64,000 bases of DNA, taken from contig NZ_CP116888.1 in NCBI RefSeq assembly GCF_028421645.1, forward strand, positions 62,001 to 126,000, written 5' to 3'. Each line of letters opens with the position of its first letter. Position 1 is the stretch's first letter. Under the pieces are notes generated by a model. It was not told the DNA's origin, did no database searches, and worked only from the letters and a program-made list of their open reading frames with translations. The stretch comes from Aneurinibacillus sp. Ricciae_BoGa-3 (GTDB lineage: Bacteria > Bacillota > Bacilli > Aneurinibacillales > Aneurinibacillaceae). Positions 40,455-49,097 of this stretch are shown here, in pieces. Position numbers and translations under genes: made by a program.

Positions 40455-41769
40455 TGAACTACTTGCAAAATCCATGCTTTGGGGAGGAGCCTTCCTCTTC
40501 CCCATCTCCATTGAATTTATTAAAAACAGTATCATGGTTCCTACCGTTTTATATAGTGCTATCAAATCTAAAAAAAGAGCTAAATCAACTGAAACACCGC
40601 TTATTTCTCTTTTAATCCCCGTATACAACTCCGCCAAAACATTAAAAATGTGTTTAGATTCGGTAGCCAATCAGACATATCCAGCCGATAAAATAGAAAT
40701 CTTCTTGCTTAATAATGGACAAGATGATGGAAGTCATGAAATCTTCCAGTCATTTCATAACGAGCACCCTGAACTAAACATGTGGTGGCTTGACACCAAA
40801 GCTGGAAAATCCAAAGCCTTAAACAAAGGTATCTTTTTAAGTAAAGGCAAGTACATCATTAATATCGATAGTGACGGATGGTTAGACAAGGAAGCGTTAT
40901 CTAATGTCGTTTCTCGTTTTGAAACCTCCCCTGATATCAGTTGTATGACAGGGGTTGTCCTTACTGACCCGCACCTCATTGAACAAACGAAGAGCAAATC
41001 ACTCAAACGTCTGCAGAAATGTGAGTTCTTTGAATACATCGAGTCCTTTTTAGTCGGGCGTAATTTTCAGTCCACAACCAACAACCTCTATACATTAGCA
41101 GGAGCCTTTTCCTGCTTTAGAAGAGAGGTGATTGGTAAAACGAGTTTGTACAATTTTGATACACTTGGTGAGGATACACACATGACGTTGCAGGTAAGAA
41201 ATCAGGAAAAAGGTAAAATCGCCTTATGTGAAAATGCATTTATCTATGTAGACCCGATTGAGAGTTTGGACAAGCTGTATATGCAACGACAAAGATGGCA
41301 ACGTTCCGTAATTGAAATGGCACAAATGTTTAAAGAGTATCACACAGGAGGCATCGTTGACCTGTTTAAAAAACCGTTAATGCGCCTATTCATCCTCGAC
41401 CACACCTTACTCCTCCTTCGTGCCATATGGGTAAGCACACTGGTGTATTTCCTCACCATCAACTATCCGATTCCATACCTCGTAGCAGGATTGGCGATGC
41501 TGTATGCCATCTACATTGGAAACAGCCTTTTGTATCAACGAATGGCCCTCTTATTTATCGACAAATCCTCTCCGATTCGTTCCTATATCAAGAAAAACCA
41601 GTATGTCTCCTTTGGGATGATGTCCTATCGTTTCTTGTTGTTTCTCACACGTTTGGCAGGGATTGTAAACAGCCTCACCTCAGAAGCAAAATGGTATGCG
41701 AAACCATTAAGCCAAGAGTTTAATGAAGTAAAAGCCATGTTTTCCTTTAAAAAATTACGCAAAAATTGA
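40447..41769 (+). CDS. XrtG-associated family 2 glycosyltransferase
   Basis: 440 aa. GT2 domain: LIPVYNSAKTL (56-66), the metal-binding DSD (141-143), ED (242-243) and QRQRW (280-284), the product-binding motif of processive GT2 enzymes. Membrane helices at the N-terminus (about 10-35) and after 310. This family occurs with exosortase G; it may make the glycan or lipid-linked acceptor for the sorted protein. Coupled to xrtG; terminator follows. Confidence 0.85.
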   Translation: MLSELLAKSMLWGGAFLFPISIEFIKNSIMVPTVLYSAIKSKKRAKSTETPLISLLIPVYNSAKTLKMCLDSVANQTYPADKIEIFLLNNGQDDGSHEIFQSFHNEHPELNMWWLDTKAGKSKALNKGIFLSKGKYIINIDSDGWLDKEALSNVVSRFETSPDISCMTGVVLTDPHLIEQTKSKSLKRLQKCEFFEYIESFLVGRNFQSTTNNLYTLAGAFSCFRREVIGKTSLYNFDTLGEDTHMTLQVRNQEKGKIALCENAFIYVDPIESLDKLYMQRQRWQRSVIEMAQMFKEYHTGGIVDLFKKPLMRLFILDHTLLLLRAIWVSTLVYFLTINYPIPYLVAGLAMLYAIYIGNSLLYQRMALLFIDKSSPIRSYIKKNQYVSFGMMSYRFLLFLTRLAGIVNSLTSEAKWYAKPLSQEFNEVKAMFSFKKLRKN

Positions 41770-41800
41770 GTAGCAGGGTTCTATCCCTTGCTACTTTTTT
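41770..41800 (+). terminator. Terminator after the XrtG locus
   Basis: GTAGCAGGG/CCCTTGCTAC hairpin with a run of T on the plus strand. Confidence 0.8.
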
Positions 41801-41862
41801 ATTTTGGACAGAAGATTCTCTCCCTCTTTATAATCAGGCAAAAGAAAAACCACCAGAGGTGG

Positions 41863-42414
41863 TCATCTTAAGTCGTTGGACTTATTACTTAACTTCTTTT
41901 TATTTTTAAATGCGGTGCTCAAAATCAAATTAATAACCCATACCCAAATTGCCGCTGACGCATATTTTGAAACATCAGGAGCGTTTGTACCTACATGATA
42001 GACAGCTATTAACATTAAAACGCTGTATAGATAAGTTAGAGCCGATTTCAGTATTGTAGATTTCGTTTTTTCGGCAATACTCATTTTTTCCATAATAGTC
42101 AGTGCAACGCCACCGTATATCCACATAATCAATTGAATTCCGATAATAACCAATGAAAGCGTATAAGAACGAATGGACACATCCACAAAAATCAAAATGT
42201 CGTATAGTGTGACGAGAACAGACGTAGGAATCATCAATCCAAAGCTCGCCTTTATTCGCTTGTAAACTACTTTAATGTTTTCGATAGATTCACCTTCTAT
42301 CTTTTCAGGGTGCTTTAGAGAATATCCCATACGTACGAATATAAAGGAAGTTATGAATAGCGTAATCATCATGAGTACCAATGAGAGAATAGCGGATAAA
42401 ACCAACCAAACCAT
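41863..42414 (-). CDS. Membrane protein, five predicted TM segments
   Basis: 183 aa with hydrophobic segments at about 2-25, 58-77, 82-104, 128-145 and 152-168; tail Lys/Asn-rich. GGAGGTGAAAAAATT precedes the ATG. Convergent with the XrtG locus. Not recognised. Confidence 0.65.
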   Translation of the reverse strand: MVWLVLSAILSLVLMMITLFITSFIFVRMGYSLKHPEKIEGESIENIKVVYKRIKASFGLMIPTSVLVTLYDILIFVDVSIRSYTLSLVIIGIQLIMWIYGGVALTIMEKMSIAEKTKSTILKSALTYLYSVLMLIAVYHVGTNAPDVSKYASAAIWVWVINLILSTAFKNKKKLSNKSNDLR

Positions 42415-42481
42415 AATTTTTTCACCTCCTGTATTTTCTCTTACTTTTGATAAAGATTACTCCACAATCATAGTTATTTTG

Positions 42482-42495
42482 TTGACTTTAGTCAA
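42482..42495. repeat. TTGACTTTAGTCAA palindrome
   Basis: Perfect 14-bp palindrome between divergent genes 41863-42414 and 42610-43656. Related 14-mers TTGACTATTGTCTA occur at 15987-16000 and 59234-59247. Confidence 0.5.
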
Positions 42496-42544
42496 TTATT
42501 ATTTGAATAAGCAAACAAGAAGTAAATCACCAAAACCATTTTTA

Positions 42545-42573
42545 TTGACTATATGCTAAATCAAACGTATAAT
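42545..42573 (+). promoter_or_regulatory. Strong sigma-A-type promoter
   Basis: TTGACT (42545-42550), N17, TATAAT (42568-42573), 37 bases before the 42610 GTG start. Near-consensus. Confidence 0.8.
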
Positions 42574-42609
42574 GTTTTATAGGAATTCGAACGGAAAGGA
42601 GTTGATACT

Positions 42610-43656
42610 GTGAGTGATAAATTGATGTATCTCAAAAACGTATTGGAGAGCATCGAGGAGTTAGAGGTTCGCCATAAAGACCTTAAACTGGCTAAAGAAC
42701 AAATCAGCCTGAATGCGACAATCGATGTAGAAGGTGAAGTAAAAGTTGGGAACATGCGTATTCCATTAAATGAGCTAGGAAGAAACGTTCCGCCTGCCAT
42801 TGCTTCTAATTTTAGAATGGTGTTGAATCAATATGTGGATTATCTTATTCAAGGAAATGCAGAGCACCAACAAAACCTACTAGCCAACATTCAAATTGCC
42901 CATCTAAATTCAAACGAAACGAACTATCAACAGATTCAAGCACCGATTGGCTGTGAAGACGTAAAAAAAAACTGGAGTAATGGACAGTTAACAGAAACCA
43001 AGTCTTTTTTGGAACAACGCCCACCCCTTTCTTTCTCTTATCCAGAGAAAACGGAACAAAAAGCGTTATCGGTCTCACTTCCTGTTGAGTTTTCCAGTCA
43101 TGGTTTGATTCTCGAAACTAAAGAAGAGGAAGTTGTCCAACAAACGTCACCCCTTGTGTTATCAGAAGTCACCGCATCACCTGTACAAGAGAAGGAAGAA
43201 AATAAGCCTGTAGAAAGCGTTCCTCAATTCATAGAACCTTCATATGAAGAAGCGCAACCAATGGTTGAGAAAGACGATTCACCTCTTGTACTGAATGCGG
43301 AACAATTGACTTCCTCCCGCATCCTGGATAAAGAAAATTATCAGCAAGCATTACGCAAACTCATAGCCCAAGAGTTCTACAAATACAAAGAAGGCGACAT
43401 CATCTTACCTGAAGAAATCCAGGAAAAAGTCCAGAAAAAGACTGGAAAAGGCATTACACTAGAAGAAATCAATGATTTAGCATGGAATTTAATTGCCCAA
43501 GATGTATTAATCGTGAAATATCGTACGCAATGTATGAATGGGCATTCATTGGTTACGGACTACATTGACCCACCTCTTCCGAAAAAAGTACATTGTTCCG
43601 TTTGCAAACATTCTATACGAGACATCGACATTTGCTTTTATAAGCTTCCAGAATAA
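42610..43656 (+). CDS. Unknown 348-aa protein with C-terminal zinc ribbon
   Basis: N-terminal coiled coil and beta part (residues 1-60), a long low-complexity Glu/Gln/Pro middle (about 110-245), a helical domain (250-305), and a zinc-ribbon tail with QCMNGH and CSVCKHS. GTG start after AAAGGAGTTGATACT. Strong promoter suggests abundant expression. Not recognised. Confidence 0.65.
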   Translation: MSDKLMYLKNVLESIEELEVRHKDLKLAKEQISLNATIDVEGEVKVGNMRIPLNELGRNVPPAIASNFRMVLNQYVDYLIQGNAEHQQNLLANIQIAHLNSNETNYQQIQAPIGCEDVKKNWSNGQLTETKSFLEQRPPLSFSYPEKTEQKALSVSLPVEFSSHGLILETKEEEVVQQTSPLVLSEVTASPVQEKEENKPVESVPQFIEPSYEEAQPMVEKDDSPLVLNAEQLTSSRILDKENYQQALRKLIAQEFYKYKEGDIILPEEIQEKVQKKTGKGITLEEINDLAWNLIAQDVLIVKYRTQCMNGHSLVTDYIDPPLPKKVHCSVCKHSIRDIDICFYKLPE

Positions 43657-43693
43657 AAGACCATTGAGGTAAAGCACTCCCCAATGGTCTTTT
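43655..43693. terminator. Bidirectional terminator
   Basis: AAAAGACCATTG/CAATGGTCTTTT stem between the convergent genes 42610-43656 and 43708-44109. Confidence 0.8.
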
Positions 43694-43707
43694 CATTTGC
43701 TTTTTCT

Positions 43708-44109
43708 TTAGTTGTCAAAGCTTTTCTCTACTCTTACGGGTTGACGAGCATAACCTGTTCTAGGATTATAAAAATCCGAATGAAGCAGGTATACGTCTCC
43801 TACCCGATTATAGAGGGTTTTAAATTCTAACGGTTTTAAATCCCTTCTAAGCAGTCTAAACAAATGAGATTCACATAAGTGGAATTCCGTATCTGAATCC
43901 TCATAGGAGATTCCTTTATCCCCACATATCTCACAATTCATGGGTTGGGTTTCACTCTTCTCCGCCTTTGCTTCTGGATTATCAAACAAATTATCCGCAA
44001 AGACAATCTGGTGATTCGTACAAAGAACCACTCGTTTTTCTCCGTTATCAATCCTTGCTAATACAAATTCATCATCAAATTTACAGCCATCAGCCATACA
44101 TCCTGCCAT
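43708..44109 (-). CDS. Double zinc-finger-like protein (133 aa)
   Basis: Two Cys/His groups: CMADGC with CTNH, and CEICGDKG with CESH, suggesting two similar zinc modules in tandem. The C-terminus is basic and unrecognised. GGAGGAACTTATT precedes the ATG. Confidence 0.65.
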   Translation of the reverse strand: MAGCMADGCKFDDEFVLARIDNGEKRVVLCTNHQIVFADNLFDNPEAKAEKSETQPMNCEICGDKGISYEDSDTEFHLCESHLFRLLRRDLKPLEFKTLYNRVGDVYLLHSDFYNPRTGYARQPVRVEKSFDN

Positions 44110-44267
44110 AATAAGTTCCTCCGTTCCTCTGTTTCCGTATCAAGCCTTTTATCCATTCATTTTAACTTGAGACATGGACAAAGTAAATTCCATAATCTGC
44201 AGGCAAAAGGCATCCCATTGTTTGTATCCTAACAACATGAAGTCTCCATCCTCTCTTATATTTATAT

Positions 44268-44308
44268 GGTAAAATATAATTTACATATTTATGTTTATAT
44301 TGTATAAT
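44268..44308 (+). promoter_or_regulatory. Class 1 palindromic promoter
   Basis: GGTAAA-N6-TTTACA (44268-44285), then N17 and TATAAT (44303-44308), 37 bases before the 44346 start. Confidence 0.8.
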
Positions 44309-44345
44309 GTAAATAACATAAGATTTATCAAAGGAGCCAATACAT

Positions 44346-44882
44346 ATGGAAAAATCAGTGACAATTACCCTTTCCCCGATGACGTTCGTGGTTAAAGGAA
44401 AAACAAATGAAGAATTAGTAGAAAATGCGAAGCAAGCCATGTTAGAGCAACTTCAAAAACAGTTTCCTTCCATTGCCGTCTCTATCAACGACGCAAACGT
44501 CCTGACAGACGAGCAAGCTACACCTGGAACTATTGTAGCAACAAAAGAAGGTATCGGTATTATTACGGCTCTGAATGAAAAAACCATCAATGTTACATTG
44601 ACTGCACACCGTATGGTACAAGGTGCGCCACAAGCATTTAAACTCTCCACCGCAACCTTTGAAGAGGCCCGTAGTAAACGTGCGGATTGGATGAAACCAA
44701 ACTGGTCAGAAGGCGATACCGCTTATCTTAAAAACAAAGGCAATATCGAAGAGGTTGTGGTTGGCAAAAAATCAGGAAGTAAATTCAAAGTATACATCAT
44801 CAACGGTGGAGGCGTACATTACACCCTTACCGAACAGCAGATGAATGCGATATTGCGTGATGAAAAACAACAATGGAAGTAG
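44346..44882 (+). CDS. Unknown 178-aa protein with KOW-like part
   Basis: N-terminal half (VTITLSPMTFVVKGKTNEEL) alpha/beta; middle PGTIVATKEGIGIITALNEK resembles a KOW/SH3-like fold that binds nucleic acid or protein. AAAGGAGCCAATACAT precedes the ATG. Not recognised. A C/T-tailed hairpin follows at 44886. Confidence 0.65.
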   Translation: MEKSVTITLSPMTFVVKGKTNEELVENAKQAMLEQLQKQFPSIAVSINDANVLTDEQATPGTIVATKEGIGIITALNEKTINVTLTAHRMVQGAPQAFKLSTATFEEARSKRADWMKPNWSEGDTAYLKNKGNIEEVVVGKKSGSKFKVYIINGGGVHYTLTEQQMNAILRDEKQQWK

Positions 44883-44885
44883 ATA

Positions 44886-44916
44886 GAAGGGGGCGTTGCC
44901 CCCTTCTTCTTCTCTT
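44886..44916 (+). terminator. Hairpin after 44346-44882
   Basis: GAAGGGGGC/GCCCCCTTC with a 3-base loop and a C/T-mixed tail. Confidence 0.6.
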
Positions 44917-45056
44917 ACGGATGGAGGATGAAGATAGCGTTATTAACACTAATTCCTTGAACATCCAGAAGAAAGATGGGATTCCTACCTTATCGTTTGG
45001 TTATTTGACGGAGGTCTACTCCGTTCTTTTAATACGATATAAAACATGTTCGATTT

Positions 45057-45097
45057 TGTAAAAAATACTTTACAATTTAATTCAGTAACGATATAAT
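45057..45097 (+). promoter_or_regulatory. Class 1 palindromic promoter
   Basis: TGTAAA-N6-TTTACA (45057-45074), N17, TATAAT (45092-45097), 35 bases before the FliL-like start. Confidence 0.8.
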
Positions 45098-45131
45098 TAT
45101 TTTATAAACAACAGAAGGGAAGACTTAACAA

Positions 45132-45608
45132 TTGGCAAAGACAGCAACCGCCCCAAAACAGAAAACAAAAAAACAACTGGTGATGAAAAGTATCATTGTG
45201 ATACTTCTTATAATTCTTGTTGCCGCAGGAGTCGGTGTATATGCCCTCTTCACAAGTAGCGCACATGCGGCAAAAGGCAAATCCCCTTTTGCTGGTATGT
45301 TTGCGAAAGCACCTGAACAGGATAAACTTTTCCCGCTCTCTACCTTTACCATAGAGCTTGCAGACCAAAGTTACGCATCCATTTCGATGAATATTGGTTA
45401 TACAGGAAGTGCGGATGCCGAATTAAAAAACAATACGTCTATCATTCGGGACAAAATTATTTCAGAAGTCATGAAGTTGCAACAAGCAGATTTTACAGCT
45501 AAAAACCTGGATAGCACAAAAACTCGTATCATTAAAGCCATTAAACCATTGGTTAAGTCAGGTTCGATTAACCATATTTATATGGACAATTTAGCCGTAC
45601 AACAGTAA
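45132..45608 (+). CDS. FliL-like single-pass membrane protein
   Basis: 158 aa: Lys/Ala-rich cytoplasmic head, one membrane helix (19-40), a flexible linker, then FPLSTFTIELADQSYASISM..., the beta/alpha pattern of FliL, which surrounds flagellar stators and resembles stomatin/SPFH domains. The C-terminal helix includes RIIKAIKPLVKSG. TTG start after GAAGGGAAG. No flagellar genes are near, so it probably has an envelope role here. Confidence 0.65.
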   Translation: MAKTATAPKQKTKKQLVMKSIIVILLIILVAAGVGVYALFTSSAHAAKGKSPFAGMFAKAPEQDKLFPLSTFTIELADQSYASISMNIGYTGSADAELKNNTSIIRDKIISEVMKLQQADFTAKNLDSTKTRIIKAIKPLVKSGSINHIYMDNLAVQQ

Positions 45609-45625
45609 AGAACTGAACAGCCTTA

Positions 45626-45661
45626 AAAGACGTTGCGCATGGATGTGTGAACGTCTTTTTT
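45626..45661 (+). terminator. Terminator after the FliL-like gene
   Basis: AAAAGACGTT/AACGTCTTTT stem with T tail on the plus strand. Confidence 0.8.
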
Positions 45662-45793
45662 ATTGTTCAAGTATAAATGCGTTGGATAGAGTGAGTTGTG
45701 AAAGGTTCGCCACTCTCTCTTTTTTAATTTTGATAGATAGACAATAGAATATAAATTGATTCACAAATCAAAAAAGTGAGGTGAAATAAAAGG

Positions 45794-45979
45794 ATGAAAA
45801 ACCTGGGCATTGCCATCTTAATTCCAAGTAGCTTTCTCTTATGTGTACATGTCATGAGTTTTAATCAAAGTATCCTGCGAGATGTATTTTGCATCGGATA
45901 TTTTATCGGTTTAGCCCTTATCTTTGGTGGGCATTTAGGAGAAAAAATGATGGGGCAAAAATCCAATGATATTGAATAA
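45794..45979 (+). CDS. Small two-TM membrane protein (61 aa)
   Basis: Hydrophobic segments at 4-24 and 30-50; GTGAGGTGAAATAAAAGG precedes the ATG. Not recognised. The following 288 bases (45,980-46,267) contain short hairpins near 46,051 and 46,095 but no gene I can support. Confidence 0.6.
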   Translation: MKNLGIAILIPSSFLLCVHVMSFNQSILRDVFCIGYFIGLALIFGGHLGEKMMGQKSNDIE

Positions 45980-46267
45980 AAAGGAACCTTCCTGATGAAA
46001 TAAACACTCCCCCTGCCCTTCCCATAAATTCAGAGTGAAAAAGAAAAAGAGATTGAAACAAAGTCCAATCTCTCCTCTATATAAAATGCCTACACAAGCG
46101 TTAGCTTGTATACAGCATGTAAGCAGGATGTCTCATGAAGACACCGCAACTATGATTGTTTTACTACTATTATATACACGCTCTTCAAACCTATAAATCA
46201 ACTTAGAGCGTACATATTTTTATTTCATTTATGTAAAAAGAATAAGACGTAGGTTTATCACCAAGCA

Positions 46268-46435
46268 TTATTCTTCGTTTTTCAATCCTAGCTTTTTTTC
46301 CAATTCTTGTAAAATCGCATCGAAACCGTTTGATACTTTTACCTCCTGCTTGGCAACCGATATATCTTTATTCGGTCTTGGCAGTTGTTTGGCAATCGGA
46401 TAAATAGGCTGAATGGGTTCCACTTTTCTAGTCAC
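46268..46435 (-). CDS. Small Pro-rich protein (55 aa)
   Basis: GTG start after AAGGGAGAGAAGG; reads TRKVEPIQPIYPIAKQLPRP, then a helix (FDAILQELEKKLGLKNEE). Upstream of nothing on its strand but 156 bases beyond the TerC terminator. Not recognised. Confidence 0.5.
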   Translation of the reverse strand: MTRKVEPIQPIYPIAKQLPRPNKDISVAKQEVKVSNGFDAILQELEKKLGLKNEE

Positions 46436-46550
46436 CCTTCTCTCCCTTTCTTTTCATAACGCCTTGTTATGCCTGTTTTCTGTATTTATGTATTATATGA
46501 AGAGTCTATTGATTGTTATTCCATGAAGACGGTCAATATCGCATAGAAGA

Positions 46551-46586
46551 AACAAGAATCCCCACCATTCGGCAGGGATTCTTCTT
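46551..46586 (-). terminator. Terminator after the TerC gene
   Basis: AATCCC/GGGATT hairpin followed by CTTGTTTCTTC on the minus strand. Confidence 0.6.
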
Positions 46587-46590
46587 TGTG

Positions 46591-47355
46591 CTAGTTTTGC
46601 AGTTTTGGCTTTCTGGCAAAATGAATACCAAACGTAATGGAAAAGCTTACTAACAAGAATAAGAAGAACAGAACATCAGGCAGTTCAATTCCGATATAAG
46701 GGATTTCCAGTAGCATTTTGACCGCAATATACGCAATGATGACATAGGCTGTCACTTCTAGTTCAGGAACTTTAGCCATGAGTACCGTAAACAATTGGGC
46801 TACTCCACGCATCATGAGAATACCTAGACATCCTCCGATAAAGACAATACCTACGATGTTCGATACCCCGAACGCCGCCATTACACTGTCAACCGAGAAT
46901 GAGATATCCATTAATTCAACCGAAACAACCGTTGACCAGAAAAGTCCAATGTATTTAGCAAGACCACTTGGTTTGGCATCGTCTTCTTCGCCTTCCCCAT
47001 CCTTATTTCGATTTTTGAAAAACTCGATAACCTTCCATACTAGAAACAATCCACCGAGCAATTTGATAAACCATAGTTTAATGAGGGCTGTTCCAAATCC
47101 GATGACGATAAAACGGAAGATATATGCACCCCATAATCCATAGAGCAGAGCTTTCTTTTGCTGTTTTTCGGGCAATACACTAACCTGCGCTGAAAGCACA
47201 ATGGCATTGTCTGCGGATAGCAAACCTTCCATTAAAACGAGTGTTCCAATCAACCCCCATGCTTGAGGACTTGTAAAGATATGCATCCACATGTCACCGT
47301 CAAAATAGGCTCCATACGAACTTGACAACCACTGTAAAATCACATTCACGTTCAT
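46591..47355 (-). CDS. TerC-family integral membrane protein
   Basis: 254 aa with about seven membrane segments and the family signatures SADNAIVLS (near 47-55) and SFSVDSVMAAFGVS (near 154-167), whose acidic residues lie in the membrane. TerC proteins are linked to tellurite resistance and to manganese export or metal loading of secreted proteins. AGGAGGAAATGAAC precedes the ATG. Last gene of the TerD-AIM24-TerC run. Confidence 0.85.
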   Translation of the reverse strand: MNVNVILQWLSSSYGAYFDGDMWMHIFTSPQAWGLIGTLVLMEGLLSADNAIVLSAQVSVLPEKQQKKALLYGLWGAYIFRFIVIGFGTALIKLWFIKLLGGLFLVWKVIEFFKNRNKDGEGEEDDAKPSGLAKYIGLFWSTVVSVELMDISFSVDSVMAAFGVSNIVGIVFIGGCLGILMMRGVAQLFTVLMAKVPELEVTAYVIIAYIAVKMLLEIPYIGIELPDVLFFLFLLVSFSITFGIHFARKPKLQN

Positions 47356-47384
47356 TTCCTCCTGTTAAGTGCGAATAGGCGTGT

Positions 47385-48179
47385 CTATTCTTCCTCTTTA
47401 TCTTCTTCATTGTTTTCATCCCGTTTCACGTCTGTAATCCTGATATATTTAAAAAAACAAGCCAAATACCAGAACAGAAGCAAGGATGATACGGTATAGT
47501 AATTGATGTCTGAACCCCCAAATCCATTTTGGAGAACAAACAAGACTTGCAACAGACAATTGAGAAACAATCCTTTGTATATCAACATGGTTTTTCGTTT
47601 CGCAAGATTTAAGATGATACCTAAGAAGAATCCATAATAACCAAGTGAATAAAGGAGAGAGGTAAGGCTAAACCATGATAAAAAGAAGTGCTGAACCGCC
47701 ATCAGTGCAACGCTGTAAATCATGATTTTTTCCGAACCCTCCATCAAAATAGAGGTTGTTCGATAGTGTTCCAGCAACCCTTTCAATGTCACCGTGAAAT
47801 TAGAAAAGTAAAAATTGGTGATAGCTGTATAACGATATTTCACTTTCCATGCAAGTACGAATGACAGGACTGCCATTGCCGTACCTCCTAAAAAAGGCAA
47901 AAAACGAAATTCACCCATTAAGAAAATAGCCGTCACCAACAACACAATGCCGATGGCAATAAATCCTTTCTTTTCAATTCCATCCTTCATCGTGATGGGT
48001 AGGTTTTCAATGTTCATTTTCTTTGGTGTAAAAGAAATGGTTGGTTTTTCTTCTTCATGACCAAACAATTGTCGCATCGCTTCATCTGCGCTTAGTTCTT
48101 CTTGTTGTGTATCTGCTTTTTTCGCTTTACTTTGACGTTGTTTATAAAGCAAATCTTCATATCCTGAATTTCGCTTCAT
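47385..48179 (-). CDS. Membrane protein of the Ter module (264 aa)
   Basis: A 75-residue charged cytoplasmic head (LYKQRQSKAKKADTQQEE) precedes about six hydrophobic segments and an acidic tail (NNEEDKEEE). AAGGGGGGATAAA precedes the ATG. Placed between AIM24 and TerC in the same direction, so probably a functional partner of TerC. Not recognised. Confidence 0.65.
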   Translation of the reverse strand: MKRNSGYEDLLYKQRQSKAKKADTQQEELSADEAMRQLFGHEEEKPTISFTPKKMNIENLPITMKDGIEKKGFIAIGIVLLVTAIFLMGEFRFLPFLGGTAMAVLSFVLAWKVKYRYTAITNFYFSNFTVTLKGLLEHYRTTSILMEGSEKIMIYSVALMAVQHFFLSWFSLTSLLYSLGYYGFFLGIILNLAKRKTMLIYKGLFLNCLLQVLFVLQNGFGGSDINYYTVSSLLLFWYLACFFKYIRITDVKRDENNEEDKEEE

Positions 48180-48293
48180 TTTATCCCCCCTTTCAGTTTG
48201 TATGTACAGGGTAAAGGATTTCTCCCTTACCTTTTTTGAAACGTGCGTCGCCTACTTAAAATGGATGTTTTTGCATTCCAGTTTCGTTGTCCA

Positions 48294-49049
48294 TTAGTGA
48301 ATAAGCCCACCGAAAATACCACCGCCACCATTTCCAAAGGTGTTACCAAAAGCACTCTCTTGCATATCAGGTTGATAGCGGTTATCATCAACGCCCACTC
48401 GGAGTCCACTTTGACGTTCAAACGGTTGAACAATCACAATCTGACCAGGTTCGTTAAACTCGAACATGTAACTTTCACCAGATGTTTGCCCAATGAAAGT
48501 TTTCCAGTTCACATCCACTTTGACGTTAGGGGCTTTGCCTGTCCAAGCCACCACCGCATCAGGGTCTACACGACAAGGTGCTTGTAAAATCAGTGGGTTG
48601 CCATTCGTTTTAATGGCAACTTGAGCATTGGCTCCGTTATAAGACAACTTTGAAGTAAATATTCCTCTTTGGCTCAATACACCTACTCCAATCGGTGTCA
48701 CACCATATTGGCAGGTATCCGTAAAGGCTAGTAAATCCTCACTCTCAACACAAAGGCTTTGAAACCACCCACTAGCCTCTAAACTGACAACGGTGACATG
48801 CGCCCCTTGGTCAGCTAGATAGACGGTTCCCGAACCTTGCACTTCCATCATTTCAAGGTTTTCACCTGAAAATCTTCGAGCTAGATGATTCATCACTTGT
48901 CCAACAAAACTTCCCTGATTCGTTCCGAGTAATCGTTTCGAATATTTGAATGTTCCTTGGTCAGCAACCATTGAGCCTTTTTTGGCGAAGAATATTCCAC
49001 TTCCTTCGGCTTTCGCAAATAATTCAGCATGGGTATTTAAATTAAACAG
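48294..49049 (-). CDS. AIM24-family protein, probable CTG start
   Basis: 251 aa. AIM24/TIGR00266-type beta-barrel protein: GTVYLADQGAHVTVVSLE, NGNPLILQAPCRVDPDAVVA and a Gly-rich end (FGNGGGGIFGG). Family members accompany TerD proteins in Firmicute stress operons. The first ATG (48971) would remove 26 conserved residues. The only codon placed after AAAGGAG in frame is CTG at 49049 (then TTT AAT TTA AAT), so I start there. Confidence 0.75.
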   Translation of the reverse strand: MFNLNTHAELFAKAEGSGIFFAKKGSMVADQGTFKYSKRLLGTNQGSFVGQVMNHLARRFSGENLEMMEVQGSGTVYLADQGAHVTVVSLEASGWFQSLCVESEDLLAFTDTCQYGVTPIGVGVLSQRGIFTSKLSYNGANAQVAIKTNGNPLILQAPCRVDPDAVVAWTGKAPNVKVDVNWKTFIGQTSGESYMFEFNEPGQIVIVQPFERQSGLRVGVDDNRYQPDMQESAFGNTFGNGGGGIFGGLIH

Positions 49050-49097
49050 GAAATCTCACTCCTTTTATTGTTTTTTGTAGGGAATCCGAACTTGGGA

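Noticed and set aside
46051..46140. Short inverted repeats (AGAGATTG/CAATCTCT, AAGC/GCTT, TGTCT/AGACA) as an origin of transfer
   Set aside because: No relaxase gene, no known nic-site consensus, and the repeats are short and common in AT-rich DNA.
46778..47143. Plus-strand frame of 121 codons opposite the TerC gene
   Set aside because: Antisense shadow of TerC with no ribosome site.
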